From: Agapetus fuscipes
Taxonomy: Eukaryota; Arthropoda; Insecta; Trichoptera; Glossosomatidae
Length of the DNA: 64,000 bases
Direction of reading: 5' to 3'
Assembly (NCBI GenBank): GCA_951799405.1
Contig: OX637346.1
Coordinates: 14,221,215 to 14,285,214 of the forward strand
Positions 46,463-60,700 of this stretch are shown one piece after another (positions within the stretch are counted from its first letter, which is position 1; every line of letters starts with the position of its first letter). A model generated the notes under the pieces. It was not told the origin of the DNA, searched no databases, and saw nothing but the letters and a program-made list of their open reading frames with translations. Made by a program: the position numbers and the translations under genes.

Positions 46463-49400
46463 GTTTGTTAACTATCATGTAATAATTATTCAGTAATACG
46501 TATATTTCATTACGAAACTCTTATACAAAAAAACATAAATGGATGCAATTACGAGTACGCATATTTAAAGTTCACGTAAACCCATTTTACTCTAATTAGA
46601 CATAAAGGCTGTAATTTTGAAATCGTGACGAAAAGATAAAGCGAAGATTATCTCATATAAGTAATGGATTTGATAAAATTCCTATCTTAATTCTTACGTG
46701 AGTACATTTGTTTTTAATCTTTGAGAAACAGGTGGTGGGCTGATTTTGTTTTCAAATCTTAGTAAATACGTACACACGTAGGTCCTGTACTTACACACGT
46801 AGGTCCTGTACTTACACACGTAGGTCCTGTACTAAGGTAATGAATGACAAATCTTAGTAAATACGTACACACGTAGGTCCTGTACTTACACACGTAGGTC
46901 CTGTACTTACACACGTAGGTCCTGTACTAAGGTAATGAATGACAAATCTTAGTAAATACGTACACACGTAGGTCCTGTACTAAGGTAATGAATGACAAAT
47001 CTTAGTAAATACGTACACACGTAGGTCCTGTACTAAGGTAATGAATGACAAATCTTAGTAAATACGTACACACGTAGGTCCTGTACTTACACACGTAGGT
47101 CCTGTACTTACACACGTAGGTCCTGTACTTACACACGTAGGTCCTGTACTAAGGTAATGAATGACAAATCTTAGTAAATACGTACACACGTAGGTCCTGT
47201 ACTTACACACGTAGGTCCTGTACTTACACACGTAGGTCCTGTACTAAGGTAATGAATGACAAATCTTAGTAAATACGTACACACGTAGGTCCTGTACTAA
47301 GGTAATGAATGACAAATCTTAGTAAATACGTACACACGTAGGTCCTGTACTAAGGTAATGAATGACAAATCTTAGTAAATACGTACACACGTAGGTCCTG
47401 TACTAAGGTAATGAATGACAAATCTTAGTAAATACGTACACACGTAGGTCCTGTACTAAGGTAATGAATGACAAATCTTAGTAAATACGTACACACGTAG
47501 GTCCTGTACTAAGGTAATGAATGACAAATCTTAGTAAATACGTACACACGTAGGTCCTGTACTAAGGTAATGAATGACAAATCTTAGTAAATACGTACAC
47601 ACGTAGGTCCTGTACTAAGGTAATGAATGACAAATTAATACGGGGTTTTTTTTTATTGAAATCATCATTAAGCAGTTTTACTCGAGCGATTCCTTTACTT
47701 ATAATTGCAACAGCAGTAAAAAGTATGCTACAAATATCATAACAAAGAATCATTATCAACGATTCTTTGTTTTTGTTTAGTTTTCCAAAAAAAGATTCCC
47801 AAGCTTAATTAGTCACATACAAAGAAAAAATTGCAAAATAAATTAGCTTATACTGAAATGTATATTTAGGAAAAATGTCCGCGGAATATTAATGAGCACT
47901 TAATTACGAATATTTAAAAACTATTCTGCTGATTCATGAAAAAGTGTCAATTTTTAACTATTTTTTTCTAACTAGCTTTAATTTTATAATCCACTATGAA
48001 TAGGCCTCACAACTTTAGCCAACAGCCGTAAAAGAGAAAATGTGGAAGATGATTGTTATTAATAGTTTTCTTTTGTTGATTCAGAGTTGACACTTGGCTG
48101 TGAGAAATGAGCTAAGTAATTACTAATTAGCTTTACTTTCAACATCGCCGGTGATTTTCTCTGTGAGAACAAAATTGACCTGTCGTAGTCTGGTTGTTAA
48201 AGCCTCAGATTTTAATATCAGGAGATAACAGGTTCGAATCCTCAACAGAGATCTTTTTTTTAATGCTCTGTGCTTCTTGAAAATTTCTACAAAATAATGC
48301 ATCAACACTGAAAGGGAAGAAAAGAAAGATCAAGAAAAGGGCCTACTTACGGATTGATCAGAGTGGAAAATTTGTGAAAGAATGGGATACACAGACTGAA
48401 TGTAAAATGAGGAAATCGATGAAAGAGGTGTTTAATATTATGAATTAAAAATATTTTCAAGGATAGGAAGAAGTGGAGGCAGCTCTACAAAGGCTCGGGC
48501 CTTCCCAAGCAGAATGACGACAGATTTATAAATACAGAATTAGCATTTTCATGCCCCATGACTCTTTGATCTTTCGCTAGCTTCATATTATGTATCATCT
48601 TTTTCCATTATCTTCACCTCTCGCTACATTTACTTTCCTTCGGGTCTGTTGCACCAAACTCCTATCAGACAAAAATCAGAATAAAGTGTGATTTCTCCCT
48701 TTCAAATCAAACATTTGGTTGCATATACGTAAGTCAGCTGATGTACATCATATTTCCTGTTCAAATTCCATCATATTATTACCCACTTCCGAGAAATATT
48801 TAACCGAGGTCCTTACCAGAATTAGGGCCTGTTGCACCAACCTCCAATCAAATTTGATATGTTAATCAAATATTGTTTGGAGGTTGGTGCAAACAGGCCC
48901 TTGTTATTTAAACAAAACCCATTGCTATGTTTTTCTCTGTTGTCTCCAGAGCCCTGGATCCTGCTACCTCTTCCATTGCGGACCTCCTGAGGACTTCAAG
49001 TGCAAGTTTACTCGCCACACCAACTTCTCCAGCGCCGTGCTGGCTATCAACAGGCATCTAGCAGAGCTGGAGGACCAGATCAAGCTCACCAAACACGAGC
49101 AGGATCTGGCCAGCCTAAGGTATACCTACTTCTGATTATATCTCTTCGTCTATTACCGAGGGTGGGAACTTGTGACCGTCTTTTAAGATGCCATTCTCCT
49201 CAAGTTCCCCAATGCAACACCCCAACTTCCATATCAACAAATTATTTACTCTTTCAGTGCTTGGTCTAGTTTGATTTTTTCATCTAAAATAATCTGTAAT
49301 CTATGTCACAAAATTTACGATTCATTAATGCACTTTCACACGCAGACACGTGTAAGTTCGCGCTTACACATGGCGCTTGTGTCCTTACAAAATAAAAACC

Positions 49401-52400
49401 TAATCGTCGAACGAATATTACCCCTGCGACTCATGCAAATTTCTTTCCTGAAACAGGGTGGCATTGGCAAAGTGAATATTTTTACAGTATGGGTGATCAC
49501 TGGTCAGCCTTAAAAAACCTATAAGTCAAGGAAGAGGTTATGTACTAAAAACTCAAATCTAAAATGAATGGAAAACCTACAACTCGTGCAATTTTTTTCC
49601 CTGAAACATGGGTGACATTGTCGAAAGTTAACAGTATGAATGTCAGCTTCATACCAACTTACAGCTAGAAGTCAATGGTCAAAAAATATTGTATGCTACA
49701 AATATCTATCATAAAAATGTATACTTAAAAAACGAAAAGTCAACTAAATATGTAAGGTTTTAATTAAGAAGATTTAAAAAAATAATAAACGTGCCATCGT
49801 AATCCTTTAACTTCTTTCGGAAAAACTGAAAATCCCCGCTTCTAATTAAACAGCAGGCTTAAGGCTGACAAGTTAATGAGGTTCTGAGATTTCAGGATAA
49901 GACAGCAAAATGGCAATGTAGGTACCTACATACTTACTTCTACCTCGCGAAGAAAAACACAAGTAAAAATAATTACGCAAAAACACAGTGCTATTCACAG
50001 TCATCAAAGCAATGGATCATCCACCAAATGAAGTGAATTTTTCATGTCCAAAAAAATGACGATCCTTGGTTCGTTAGTGGATTAAATGTTTGTGAATAGC
50101 ACTGTATAATACTTATGATGTTTTCAGGAAACAAGTTCAAGAGAGCGCCACTGTAAAAGCTGTGACAGTTGTTCCCGTGCACAAGAAAACTCAGCCCATT
50201 GTGACAGTGCCACCCGGTGAGAAAAATCTTGCTCATATAAAAGCATTATTCGTGAAAAGTACCTAGTGAGGTAGTTTCCCCATTGAAGAAAATCTAAGTT
50301 GATGTTCCATGCTTTTCTTCTTTTATTAAGGCAGGGTATTAAGACTTTATTTAATTATTTACTTATTTAATTATGACTCGCATTTCAGAAAGGGAAACTC
50401 GTAGTACGACTCTCATTCATTTCTTTGCAGTCGATCTCAAAACTATGAAAGCTTGTCATTTTTATGACTCATTCCTATGCCAAACTGCTCGTTTATAGAA
50501 TGATCTATCAGTAACTGTGTTCCCTTCTCAATTGCCTGGTTTAATTCAAAACCAACATCAATCACCACTTTCTTGCAGCGCCTCACGACAGAAGCAACAA
50601 TTCAAGCCACACCTCTGCGGCACCCTTCCAGGGTGACATAGGCCCTTATTACCTTTAATTATCATCTGAGATGAAAACACTCCGCGCCATTGCTGCAAAA
50701 ACATTGAGAGACCGATTGAGGAACTCAGAAATCAGAAGCATGTGCGGTACTGAAGACATTGTCAGATGGAGTAAGAAGAGGAGACCGTTCTGGAGGGACC
50801 ATATAGACCTCACAGACGAAGGAAGAATAACCCGAGTCGTGGCACAGGAGATACCGGACGGTCAGCGTCTACCAGGTCGTCCTCCCAAAAGATGGAAGAA
50901 CAGCTGGTCTTCTGCTGTACAGGAGGGAGTTCCACAATAAACAGATCACAGATCTATAACAAGAAGGAGGAGAAAAACTTTAATTATTAAATGTCTGAAA
51001 ACCGATTTGGTAAGAAAATATAAAAACAATTTAGCATGTTTTCAGTTCGCCGCTGCAGCCGTTTCCAGTTCGAGTGCCACTCCTCGCAGGAGTGCATCGC
51101 CATCTACAACGCCTGCGACGGCATCCCCCAGTGCGCTGATGGCAGTGACGAGGCGCCGGAGCTGGGCTGTCCTGCCACCACCACGCTCTCTGCTCCCCAA
51201 CTCCCGCCAGCCATGCCGCCCAGGGAGATCCTGCCGCAGATGCAGCAGATCCAGCAGATGCCCATCATGCCGCAGTACGCCATCGGGGATAGCTTGCAGA
51301 AGGTAGGTCTAAACTCTCTCTTCCTCTAATGATGGTGCTACAGCCCAAATCAAGTATAGTGACCTTCTAAATGCTGCGCCTTCAACTTCTCCTGTTACTT
51401 ACCATGCCGCCCTGGACTGGAAGTCTCATCACCACGGTAATTCTTACCTACCGAATATCAGTAATACTTGTATGAAGACCTGTCAATCCAAGATGGCCGC
51501 AAGTGAACAGGTGATTAGTCTTCAAGTGATACCACTAGACTACGGACTGGTCAGCAAATTATTATTATGTCAGGTTTATTTACTGTAAATTACAAATGAT
51601 AGGAGAGCGCCGCTTTTGTGTGTGTCACACTTCAAAGGCCCTCTCCAATCACGATTAGACTTTCTAAAATGGTGTGTGTTTGTCTGTAATGTCCCAAAAT
51701 GTAGTATGGGATCGCCAACAAACCGTGTGGAAACTTTCATGTATCCCCATACACTAGTAGACTTCCGATCTGACACCTGACTGTGCCGTGTGAAAAGGGC
51801 GTAAAGTGCAGTTGTTGACTGTATTGTTGTTGTCTTGTCTAGGAGTCTCCTCTGCCCCCGCGTCCCCCGCCTTTCATGCGCCCCCTCAACACCGCAGATG
51901 GTCCTGCTTGGCCCCGCAGACTGGAGCAGCTCCCGACCAACAACCAGCTGTCTCACATCAAGCAGTTCAATGGTGACACATACTAGTTTTCATAAAAATA
52001 GTAAATTTTCAATGTTTTTTTTATCAAAAAGAACAATAAAGTTTTTCTTCACGAGTGACTTAGCTGTCTCGAATGCTTTTGGGGTATCAACACACCATTT
52101 TCAACAAAAGAACAATCAACAATAGAACAAATAATTTTATTACTGTTTTCTGTATTTTGTCTAACTGATAAAGTCAGGAAGGTATCTTACTTGGGGCATG
52201 TGCTTAGAAGAGAAAAGTACCTATGGCTTGCTACATATTTTGATCATTGGATGAAAGATTGGGGAAAACGTAGACTGGAAGCAGATCTCATAACTCTGTA
52301 ATATCTGAGATTGGACAGGGATAAGAACGGTGAAAGACCTATTTCGAGCCGCAAGAGATAGGGGAAACATTTGAACAATTTTTCATCGACTTACACTAGA

Positions 52401-54719
52401 AGAAGAAGATGATAATTAATCTATTACAGGCTTATGTAGGATAGTTGCCTGTAGATCTATGCCTAACATTTTAAGCCACTGATCACTCGCTCTTCGTACT
52501 CACTACTCTTTAGACAAAGATCAGCTGATTTGGTCAGACGCTACGTACTTTCTGCTGCTTTTACACTTGATGTAATAATAAATTTCCTCAAAACCAAAAC
52601 TCCATTCAGCACAATAATAAAAAAGAGCAAGAAAACATGGAAAAGAGGCATTAAAATATTCTTCTTCATCTTTTGTGATGTTGATTTCCCAGGAAGAGTT
52701 GAGTGGGAGCGCCAGTGTCAAGTATGGAGAAAATGTTATTTACGAGCATTAAATTACGGTGAAGGTGATATGCTAGGATGCGCTACAATAACTATGCAGG
52801 AACTTTTAAATATACAAGTTGTAAAATTTGTATCTTAATAGTAATTTATATGCAAGTATTCCAAGGTTGAAATAAATTAATTACTTAGTTCTATATTTTT
52901 TTGTTTGCAGACAATGTTGAGAGCTCTCGAATTTTCAATCACAAAGGAGGATTGCAAGTTACTGAAGCAGACAGGTGATATTGGTTTATTTATTTTTGTC
53001 AATTTGTTACAAAGGGGTAGGAATGAAATAAAACAGTTTCCGCGGGCCAACAGGTAATCTGGCAAACCGGGTGACTTATTGCCAAGTCGCTCCCCCAGTT
53101 CTTGTTGGCCGTAAATGTGACTTTTTAATGCAGCTGTCTTAAGAATCAAATTCTACACAATATGAGCTAAGAAAAAACGTAAAACTCGATAATGTGAGAG
53201 TCGTTTTTAATATTTTTTAAACCAATTTCCTGTTTTTATCAGACACATTGGTCCAGTACACATGCAAACATTGCTCATGTAAAATTAGCTGAATGGTCTA
53301 TACGGCAAACAAGAACTAAGGCAGCGAACTCCCTCCAATTAACCATCGAAATGTTGTACTGAAATAAAAACTGAGCACAGAAGCCGATTAAAAAATATGG
53401 AGAAGATTGTAGGAGGCCTGCGTCCAGGAGTGGACTTAAAAAGTCAGAGGAAGAAGAAGATTAATCTGTGATGAGCATCAAAAGTCATCTTAGTCGCTGG
53501 GATGGTCAAGGGGATAAGCCGTTGGCGCTCAAATTTCCCCTATTGACACTAACGCTGGTTCACACCCCGCCTGTGTCATATCCTATCGACAATAACTTTG
53601 ACCCTGGTTCAACAGATGTCATGGGGTAGTTTTAAACTAATAATTCATTAAAAATATTCAATAATGAATTATTAATTGATAATATTAATACCTGTTTCTG
53701 GTCAGGCCAAAGAGATTGGTGAATTACATTCCTCTTCACACATCTATTTAATAAAAAAAAAAGAATTATCAAAAGTATTTGAAAAGTTTTTAAAATATTC
53801 AAATTGATTCTGTGTTAACAAGGATGCTTTATTTTTGTGATGCTAACGAATTGGAACAATAAAAAACAATAAGCCCATGGAGAAAAATACTAACTTGAAA
53901 ATCATTGTTGTTTTCAGTGTCGCTGCTGGTCAATATGATTACAAATCTCTTCCATATGACAGCGCACCAGAAAGTGGATGGCCTCATAGGACATGGCCTC
54001 AACAGCAACCAGGTGACATACATGTTTTAATAAAACAGACGTTAGATAGACATTATGAACCATGCTAGACCCTAAATTAAACTTCATTATTTGTAAAAAG
54101 ATGTGATATTCTTGCATGTAAGTGTTAATTAGGCATCTCTTATAATTGCTGGTTTTATAACTATATAGTTACGGAGTCGGAGTAAAGTTCCAAATTTCCA
54201 TGTTTCTTTGGCAGGGTCATCACTGGTGTAGGTGACTTGGGACTTTAGTAACAAATAATAAAAATTGTTACAATAGACTCTTTTAATAGCGCGCCGGCGA
54301 AGTGATATCATAATGGGCTCAGCACATTTAAAGTGAGGGAAAAATGACACTTAACTTGGCCGGTCCAAAGACAGAACAGTCATAAAGTCAATGCAAAATT
54401 GTATTAGTAGTTTGAAAAGACACTTAGTGTTACATATTGCATTTGGGGCAACTGTCATCAGCGTAGGTTTCACAATGCCCTAAAATAAGAATAAACCTGA
54501 TTCTTGGGAATACATATTTTATTCACTTTGAGTGGCGTCTCATAGCAAAGGGATATTATGAATATGCGGACCCCAATTGTTCCTTTTTTGTTATGATTCC
54601 ATTTGTAAAGCAATAAAATAATTTAAATTTGGTTTGTATATTTTTTGCAGACCAAATAAATGTGAACGATGGATCTCCGATTTACCACAACATGGAAGTG
54701 GAGTCTCAGAATGTCTGGA

Positions 54720-54750
<31 letters not shown>

Positions 54751-57700
54751 GCTGCAGAACATGCCAATGCCGCACAGGATGAAGAGCATGGAGAACCAGA
54801 TGATGCCGCAGAGGATGCAGACCGACAAGATGACAATGCAAGGAATGCCAAACATATTCCAGGACAGAGAAAAGATGTGGGCAGTTCCTCAAAACCAGGT
54901 AAACACATCACAAATTGGAAAATGTATAGGGATAGTTCATGGCTTAATGATGAAAGGGTCTAAGATGCAAGAAGAAATCATTCAGATCGATCACTGAGTA
55001 CTTAGAACCGGTCCGTAGTCGAGTGGGTAACACTTTTCCGATTCGTAAATGGAATGTTGTGGGTTTGAATCTCGGCGGAGCACAAAAAATATATCATTTA
55101 TATTTTCAAATATGCTCTTTGCTGGGTGAAAAATTCATATAGGTACCTTTACCAAAGACTGGTCACTGAAGGTCCATCCAGCCATACAACAACTGGGTCT
55201 TGCTTGAGAATTGGTGCTTTCTACAGCGACGTCCTAGCTCGCAGAGGGCTCTTGAGGCGTGATACACGCAAAAAAAGCGCTCACAAAATAAATCAGCCTA
55301 AAATTATTTATTATTTTTATTAAAAAAATAATCTGTTCAACATTTGAAAATAATTTACTGTTGTAGGAAAATCAACCAATTTATCCACAAAATAAATTGA
55401 GTCCAGTCCCCGAAGCTCCATATCAAAAGATCAAGCAAGAAACTGAAAAACAACAACCAACTCAAGCCCAGTCAAGTAAAAACAACAATGAATCATCAAC
55501 GGAAACTGAGGATAAAGCTGACGATGATGCAGATGATGATTCTGACGCTCCCGCTGACACAAACAAGGATGAGGAGCCTGATAAAAAACCTAAACACTCA
55601 AAAGACACAAAGAAGCACGCAGCAAACAAAGCAAAAAAGAAGCACCTTGTGTCTGAGCATGAGAAGAAAGAGGAACCTAAGGAAGAAGTGAGCAAGGGTG
55701 ATAAGAACACCGAAGCTGCCATGAGTGAGCAGATCTTAATTGCAAAGCTGTACAGCGATGATACTCATGATGGAGCTGCTGAGAGGCCTCCTGGCGCCAT
55801 ATTGCTTCTTACACTAGGTTAGTCTCTTCTTTTTTTCAACGTAATATGGTCATCTACTCTGTCTTCTCTGTTTTGTGCCTTCTTGTAACTCTGCCTCCGT
55901 TATATAAATAAAGATGAATTCTCCATGGTCTGAAAGCTTATCATGATTTGCTCTATGTCTCCAAGATATTGTTTGCGTTGGCTCTCGGTTTTTATTTTGT
56001 TGGTCCACAGGACAACCCTATTTATGTTGATGGTCACATTTTATAAACAAAGTTATTAAAAATTAACCAACAGGCAGTAAAATAAATTGCCATTTGTGAA
56101 AATAAAATCCCTTCCCAAAGGTGAATTCAGGAATAGAGAAAATTATTGCACTGGTATATTATACATTACACATTATATTACACATTTATATTATACACAT
56201 GGTATATTATACATTACACAGTATATTACACATTATACCTGAATGATATCATAAGTAGTGCACTCCAAATTTTTGCTTGCTAATAAATAATTATAAATAT
56301 CTGTAATAACTGAATTGCGTGAAGTGTATTGGTGTTTACAGTGTAAAGCTAACTCAATTTTTTATCACAAATTGTTCGCGGTTCTCTCTGACTGCTGCTT
56401 GTGTGTTTTTTTTTCAAATTAAAAATAAATGTTTCAACGCTTGTAATATCAATAAGGACTATTTTTGTAAATCTGTCCAATAAATTGCAGCCAATAAACA
56501 TAATTGCTTATATTATTGCTGAAGACTTTGTAGCAGGGCTGTCACTGCAATTGGGATAAATAAAAATAAACACAATAATCAAATAAATTGTACCTGTGAC
56601 ATAAAACAATAATATTATACTTAAATAATATAAAACTTAAATAACCCGTGAGAAAAAAAAATATATATTATAATTACAAGTAACTTCTTTTTTTTTTTTC
56701 CTCTTGTCCAACGATTTTTAACAATGGAATCAAACGTTGTTCAACTAATAACGGAGGCATCAAACCTTTTGAATACCATGCAACTGGCGCTAATAAATGG
56801 CAATAATTCTGCAGTGAAGGCAGTTAAGGAGTTGACTTCTAAATTGCTACCCACGACGGCGGGACTGGCAAGAACGATGTCCCTGATTGGAGTTTTAACC
56901 GGCAAAATGGAAGGGGAATTGCAGACATTCAAGAGTAAGCCCATTTCAATGGGCGAGTCGGAGGACTCAAAGCATAATTCTATCTTCGATGCGATTAGCG
57001 AACTCGAGGAACGACGTGAAAAATCTAAGAATGTAATGTTGATGAATATTCCAGAAAGCGCGGCCTCTACCCAGGTGCAGCGACTGAATGATGACCGCAA
57101 CACTGTCATGAATATCGTCAGTAAGTTCGATGAAGTCAAAACGGATTGTATCAAGGTATCCAGAGTTGGAAGAGTGGCGGCTGACAAAGTAAGGCCTGTT
57201 AAAGTTTCCTTTGCTGATTCTTCGGAGGCCAGATATGTGCTGCGTAATAATAGGCTTCTTGGCGATGGTGTGCGAGCTAAAGCTGATCTGACTGTCTCAC
57301 AGAGGGAACATCTACGGGGTCTATGGAAGGAAGTCGAGGAGAGGCGAATGGCTGGTGAGGAGGAGCTGACGGTGAAATTTTTCGATTCAATTCCAAAGAT
57401 TGTAAAGCTCCGAAAAAACTTACCAGGAGAATCGGCGCAACTGCCTACTATCAGAACGTCCGTGGAGTAAACACAAAACTATCTGAATTATCTATTAGTG
57501 CATCTTTAACTTCATATGATATATTGTTTTTTACAGAAACCTGGTTGAATGAAGGTGTGCGTGACGGAGAGCTTGGTTTTGACCGTTACTGTGTGTATAG
57601 GAGAGATCGTGATCGTAAAGATAGTGGCAAGTCCAGGGGAGGAGGTGTTATGATCTGCGTTGCCAAAAGGTTCAGGTCCTGTATAATAAAATGTCTGAAC

Positions 57701-60700
57701 ACTTCATTGGAGCAAATATTTGTTAAAATCATTCTCCCGATTGGAATTTTAATTGTGGCTTGCGTATATATTCCGCCAGGTTCAGACTCTGAATCCTACT
57801 CCAATCATTGTAAAGATATGGAAAGAATCCGTTTTAAATATCCAGACGCTAAAATCTTGGTTGCTGGGGACTACAATTTGCCGGGCGCCGAATGGTGTGA
57901 GTGTGAGGCCAATGCGGTGATAGATGATGAGTGTACCGCCGAAATTAAAAACATGTCCTCGTTCCTTGGTTTGGTTCAGTGTAATCTGGTACGTAACAGT
58001 TTAAACCGATTACTGGACTTAATATTTACAGATATTGATGGTCTTAATGTTTCCACAGCCGCGGAGATCATCCTGCCGGCTGATGCCCATCACCCCCCAT
58101 TAGAGATAGATTTTATTGTGAATTATGAAAGGGAGTCCTTGCCGGAAAGAATTACAAAAAACTTCAAAACTTGTGACTACGACGTCATAAATAACCATCT
58201 TAATGAGGTTGATTGGTCTTTCCTTGATACAAATACCGACGTAAATGAAATTGTGTCACAATTTTACAACGTTATAAATAGTTCCGTTCACGATTTTGTG
58301 CCTATCAAACGGCCACCATGGGGGAACTACCCCAAATGGTTCACACGCGAACTTGTTGATAAGATTAGTTTGAAAAAAAGATTGCATGCCCAGTATAAGG
58401 CAACTGGGGACCCCAGTGACTACGAAGCATTCAGTAGGGTAAGAAAGGAGTGCCAGGTGCTTTCAGCAGCGCTAAAACGTGAATTTTATAGAAACATAGA
58501 GAGACAGTTACCAGGAACCTCCGTGAATTTGTATAAACTTGCCAAATCTTTAAAAGACGATCATAGCGATTACCCGAAAATAATGTATTTCAATGACAGG
58601 TCTGCCAATAGCGTGAGTGATGTAGTGGACTTATTTAGAAAATATTTCCTGTCAATCTACGAGGACGTTCTCATGGGTGTCAACACTCCGGCGCTCCCGC
58701 TGACTGATCGAGTTCATATCGCGCGTGTGATATTTTCCGTGTCGGACGTGCAGCATGGTATTGATTCGCTGGATACTAATAAATCTGCAGGTCCTGATCA
58801 ACTGCCGCCTGTTTTTATTAAGAATTGTTCAAATGTTATGTGTTGGATTTTACAAAAAATATTTAATAAATCTATTGAATCGGGAATTTTTCCAACAGCT
58901 TGGAAATCTAGCAACATTATTCCAATTTTCAAAAAGGGAGATAAATCTGATGTCACTAGCTATCGCCCAATATGTATACAATCCTGCATACCGAAGTTGT
59001 TCGAATGTATTCTTCTCAGTAAGATTAAGAGTGACTTAGCACTCGTTATATCGGACCAACAGCATGGTTTTATGCAAAACCGATCGACCTTGACAAACCT
59101 TTTGGAATTTCATTGTGATATCATGGATGCTTTTGTTACCAGGAGTCAGACGGACTGTGTATATACAGACTACTCCAAGGCGTTTGACCGCGTCTCCCAT
59201 ACAATATTATTGGCAAAGCTTCTTTCTCTTGGTATTGATGGTGCACTCCTTGCGTGGTTTTCGAGCTATCTTGCTGAAAGGGAACTTAGGGTTTGTGTGT
59301 CGGGCGTTGTTTCATCTCCTTTTTTGGCGAAGAGCGGTGTGCCGCAGGGCTCACATCTCGGACCCATTTTGTTTAATATATTTGTCAATGATCTCCTGAG
59401 CGGGTTTGACGGGGTGAGATTTGTCATGTTTGCTGATGACTTGAAAATTTACAGAGTGGTTAACTGTATTGGTGACTGCGAGATATTACAAAGAAATATT
59501 GACGTGCTTTATGACTGGTGTGTGAAGAATGATTTAACTTTAAACATAGAAAAATGTCAAGTAATGCGTTTCCACAAAATTAAGAATCCCACGGTGTACC
59601 CTTACTCGATTGATGGTACACAGCTTATGTCGGTTGCGCAAATCAAAGATTTGGGAGTATTGTTGGACGCGGGATTAACATTTGTACCACACATAAAGGC
59701 AACTGTGGATAGGGCACTCAGAACATTAGGATTTTCCTTACGACTGTGTGAAAAATTTTATAACGTGCACACCTTTATTTATATTTTTACAAGTTTGGTG
59801 AGGCCATTGCTGGAGTATAACTCCGTGTTGTGGTCTCCTCACTACCAGGTACATATACGTAGTATAGAAAAGGTACAAAACAAACTACTTCGCTTTATCA
59901 ACTTCAAACTCGGAATACCCATCTCGGATATCAATTATAACCAACTCCGAGAATCGTATAAACTTGCACCGCTCTCGGCTCGGAGAAGTGCTGCTGACAT
60001 GGTTTTTCTATACAAACTCATTAATGGCTTGACCGACGCGCCCCAACTCCTATCAAAAATTAATTTCCGTGTCCCAATAAGGAACACGCGTAACGTGGAT
60101 ACTTTTGATGTGGCAGACTGTGCCGTGAACTACCAGTATTACTCGCCTTTTCAGCGACTGCCCAGGGAGGCGAACAAGCTGGAGGTTGATATTTTCTCCA
60201 CGGGATTCTATACATTTAAAAAAATTATAAATAGTATGTAGGTATCCGCATTTTGTCGGTCTCTCATCATCCATTCTTTCCGCAGGCCCAAGCCATCTCA
60301 ACACATTTTTTTTTTGTACCTTTAGTTTCACATCTTCTTTCTTTCTTGCACAACACATTGTAAATTGTATGTTGTATTGCATTGTATGAAAAATTTTTTT
60401 ATAAAAAAATCCTTGAAATTTTAAATGATCTTTTGTTTATTCTATTAATTTTAGCAAATTTTACACTTGATTTAGTATATTATGTTTGTGACAACCCTGA
60501 TCAAATAATGAAGATTTGTTGTTTATTACAACAATTTTTGTATACAACAATTACTTACACTGGTTTATGGTTTTTGCATTATTATTTTTAAAGTTTATTG
60601 TTATTATTTTTAAATTGTTAGTTCTATTGCTTTATAACCATCGTATATTTACATCTTTGTATATTATTTATGTGTCATTTATTTGTGTTATATTTTAAGA

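Noticed and set aside
46754..47635. CRISPR-like array
   Set aside because: No unique spacers; it is a nested tandem minisatellite in an intron of a eukaryotic gene.
54591..54911. Antisense 106-codon Ala/Ser-rich frame, and plus-strand Ala-rich frame at 54,634-54,963
   Set aside because: Shadows of the CAG repeat and exon 8, which is fixed by splice phase.
55462..55722. Antisense Ser/Phe-rich frame of 86 codons
   Set aside because: Complement of the Lys/Glu/Asp-rich exon 9; no independent signal.
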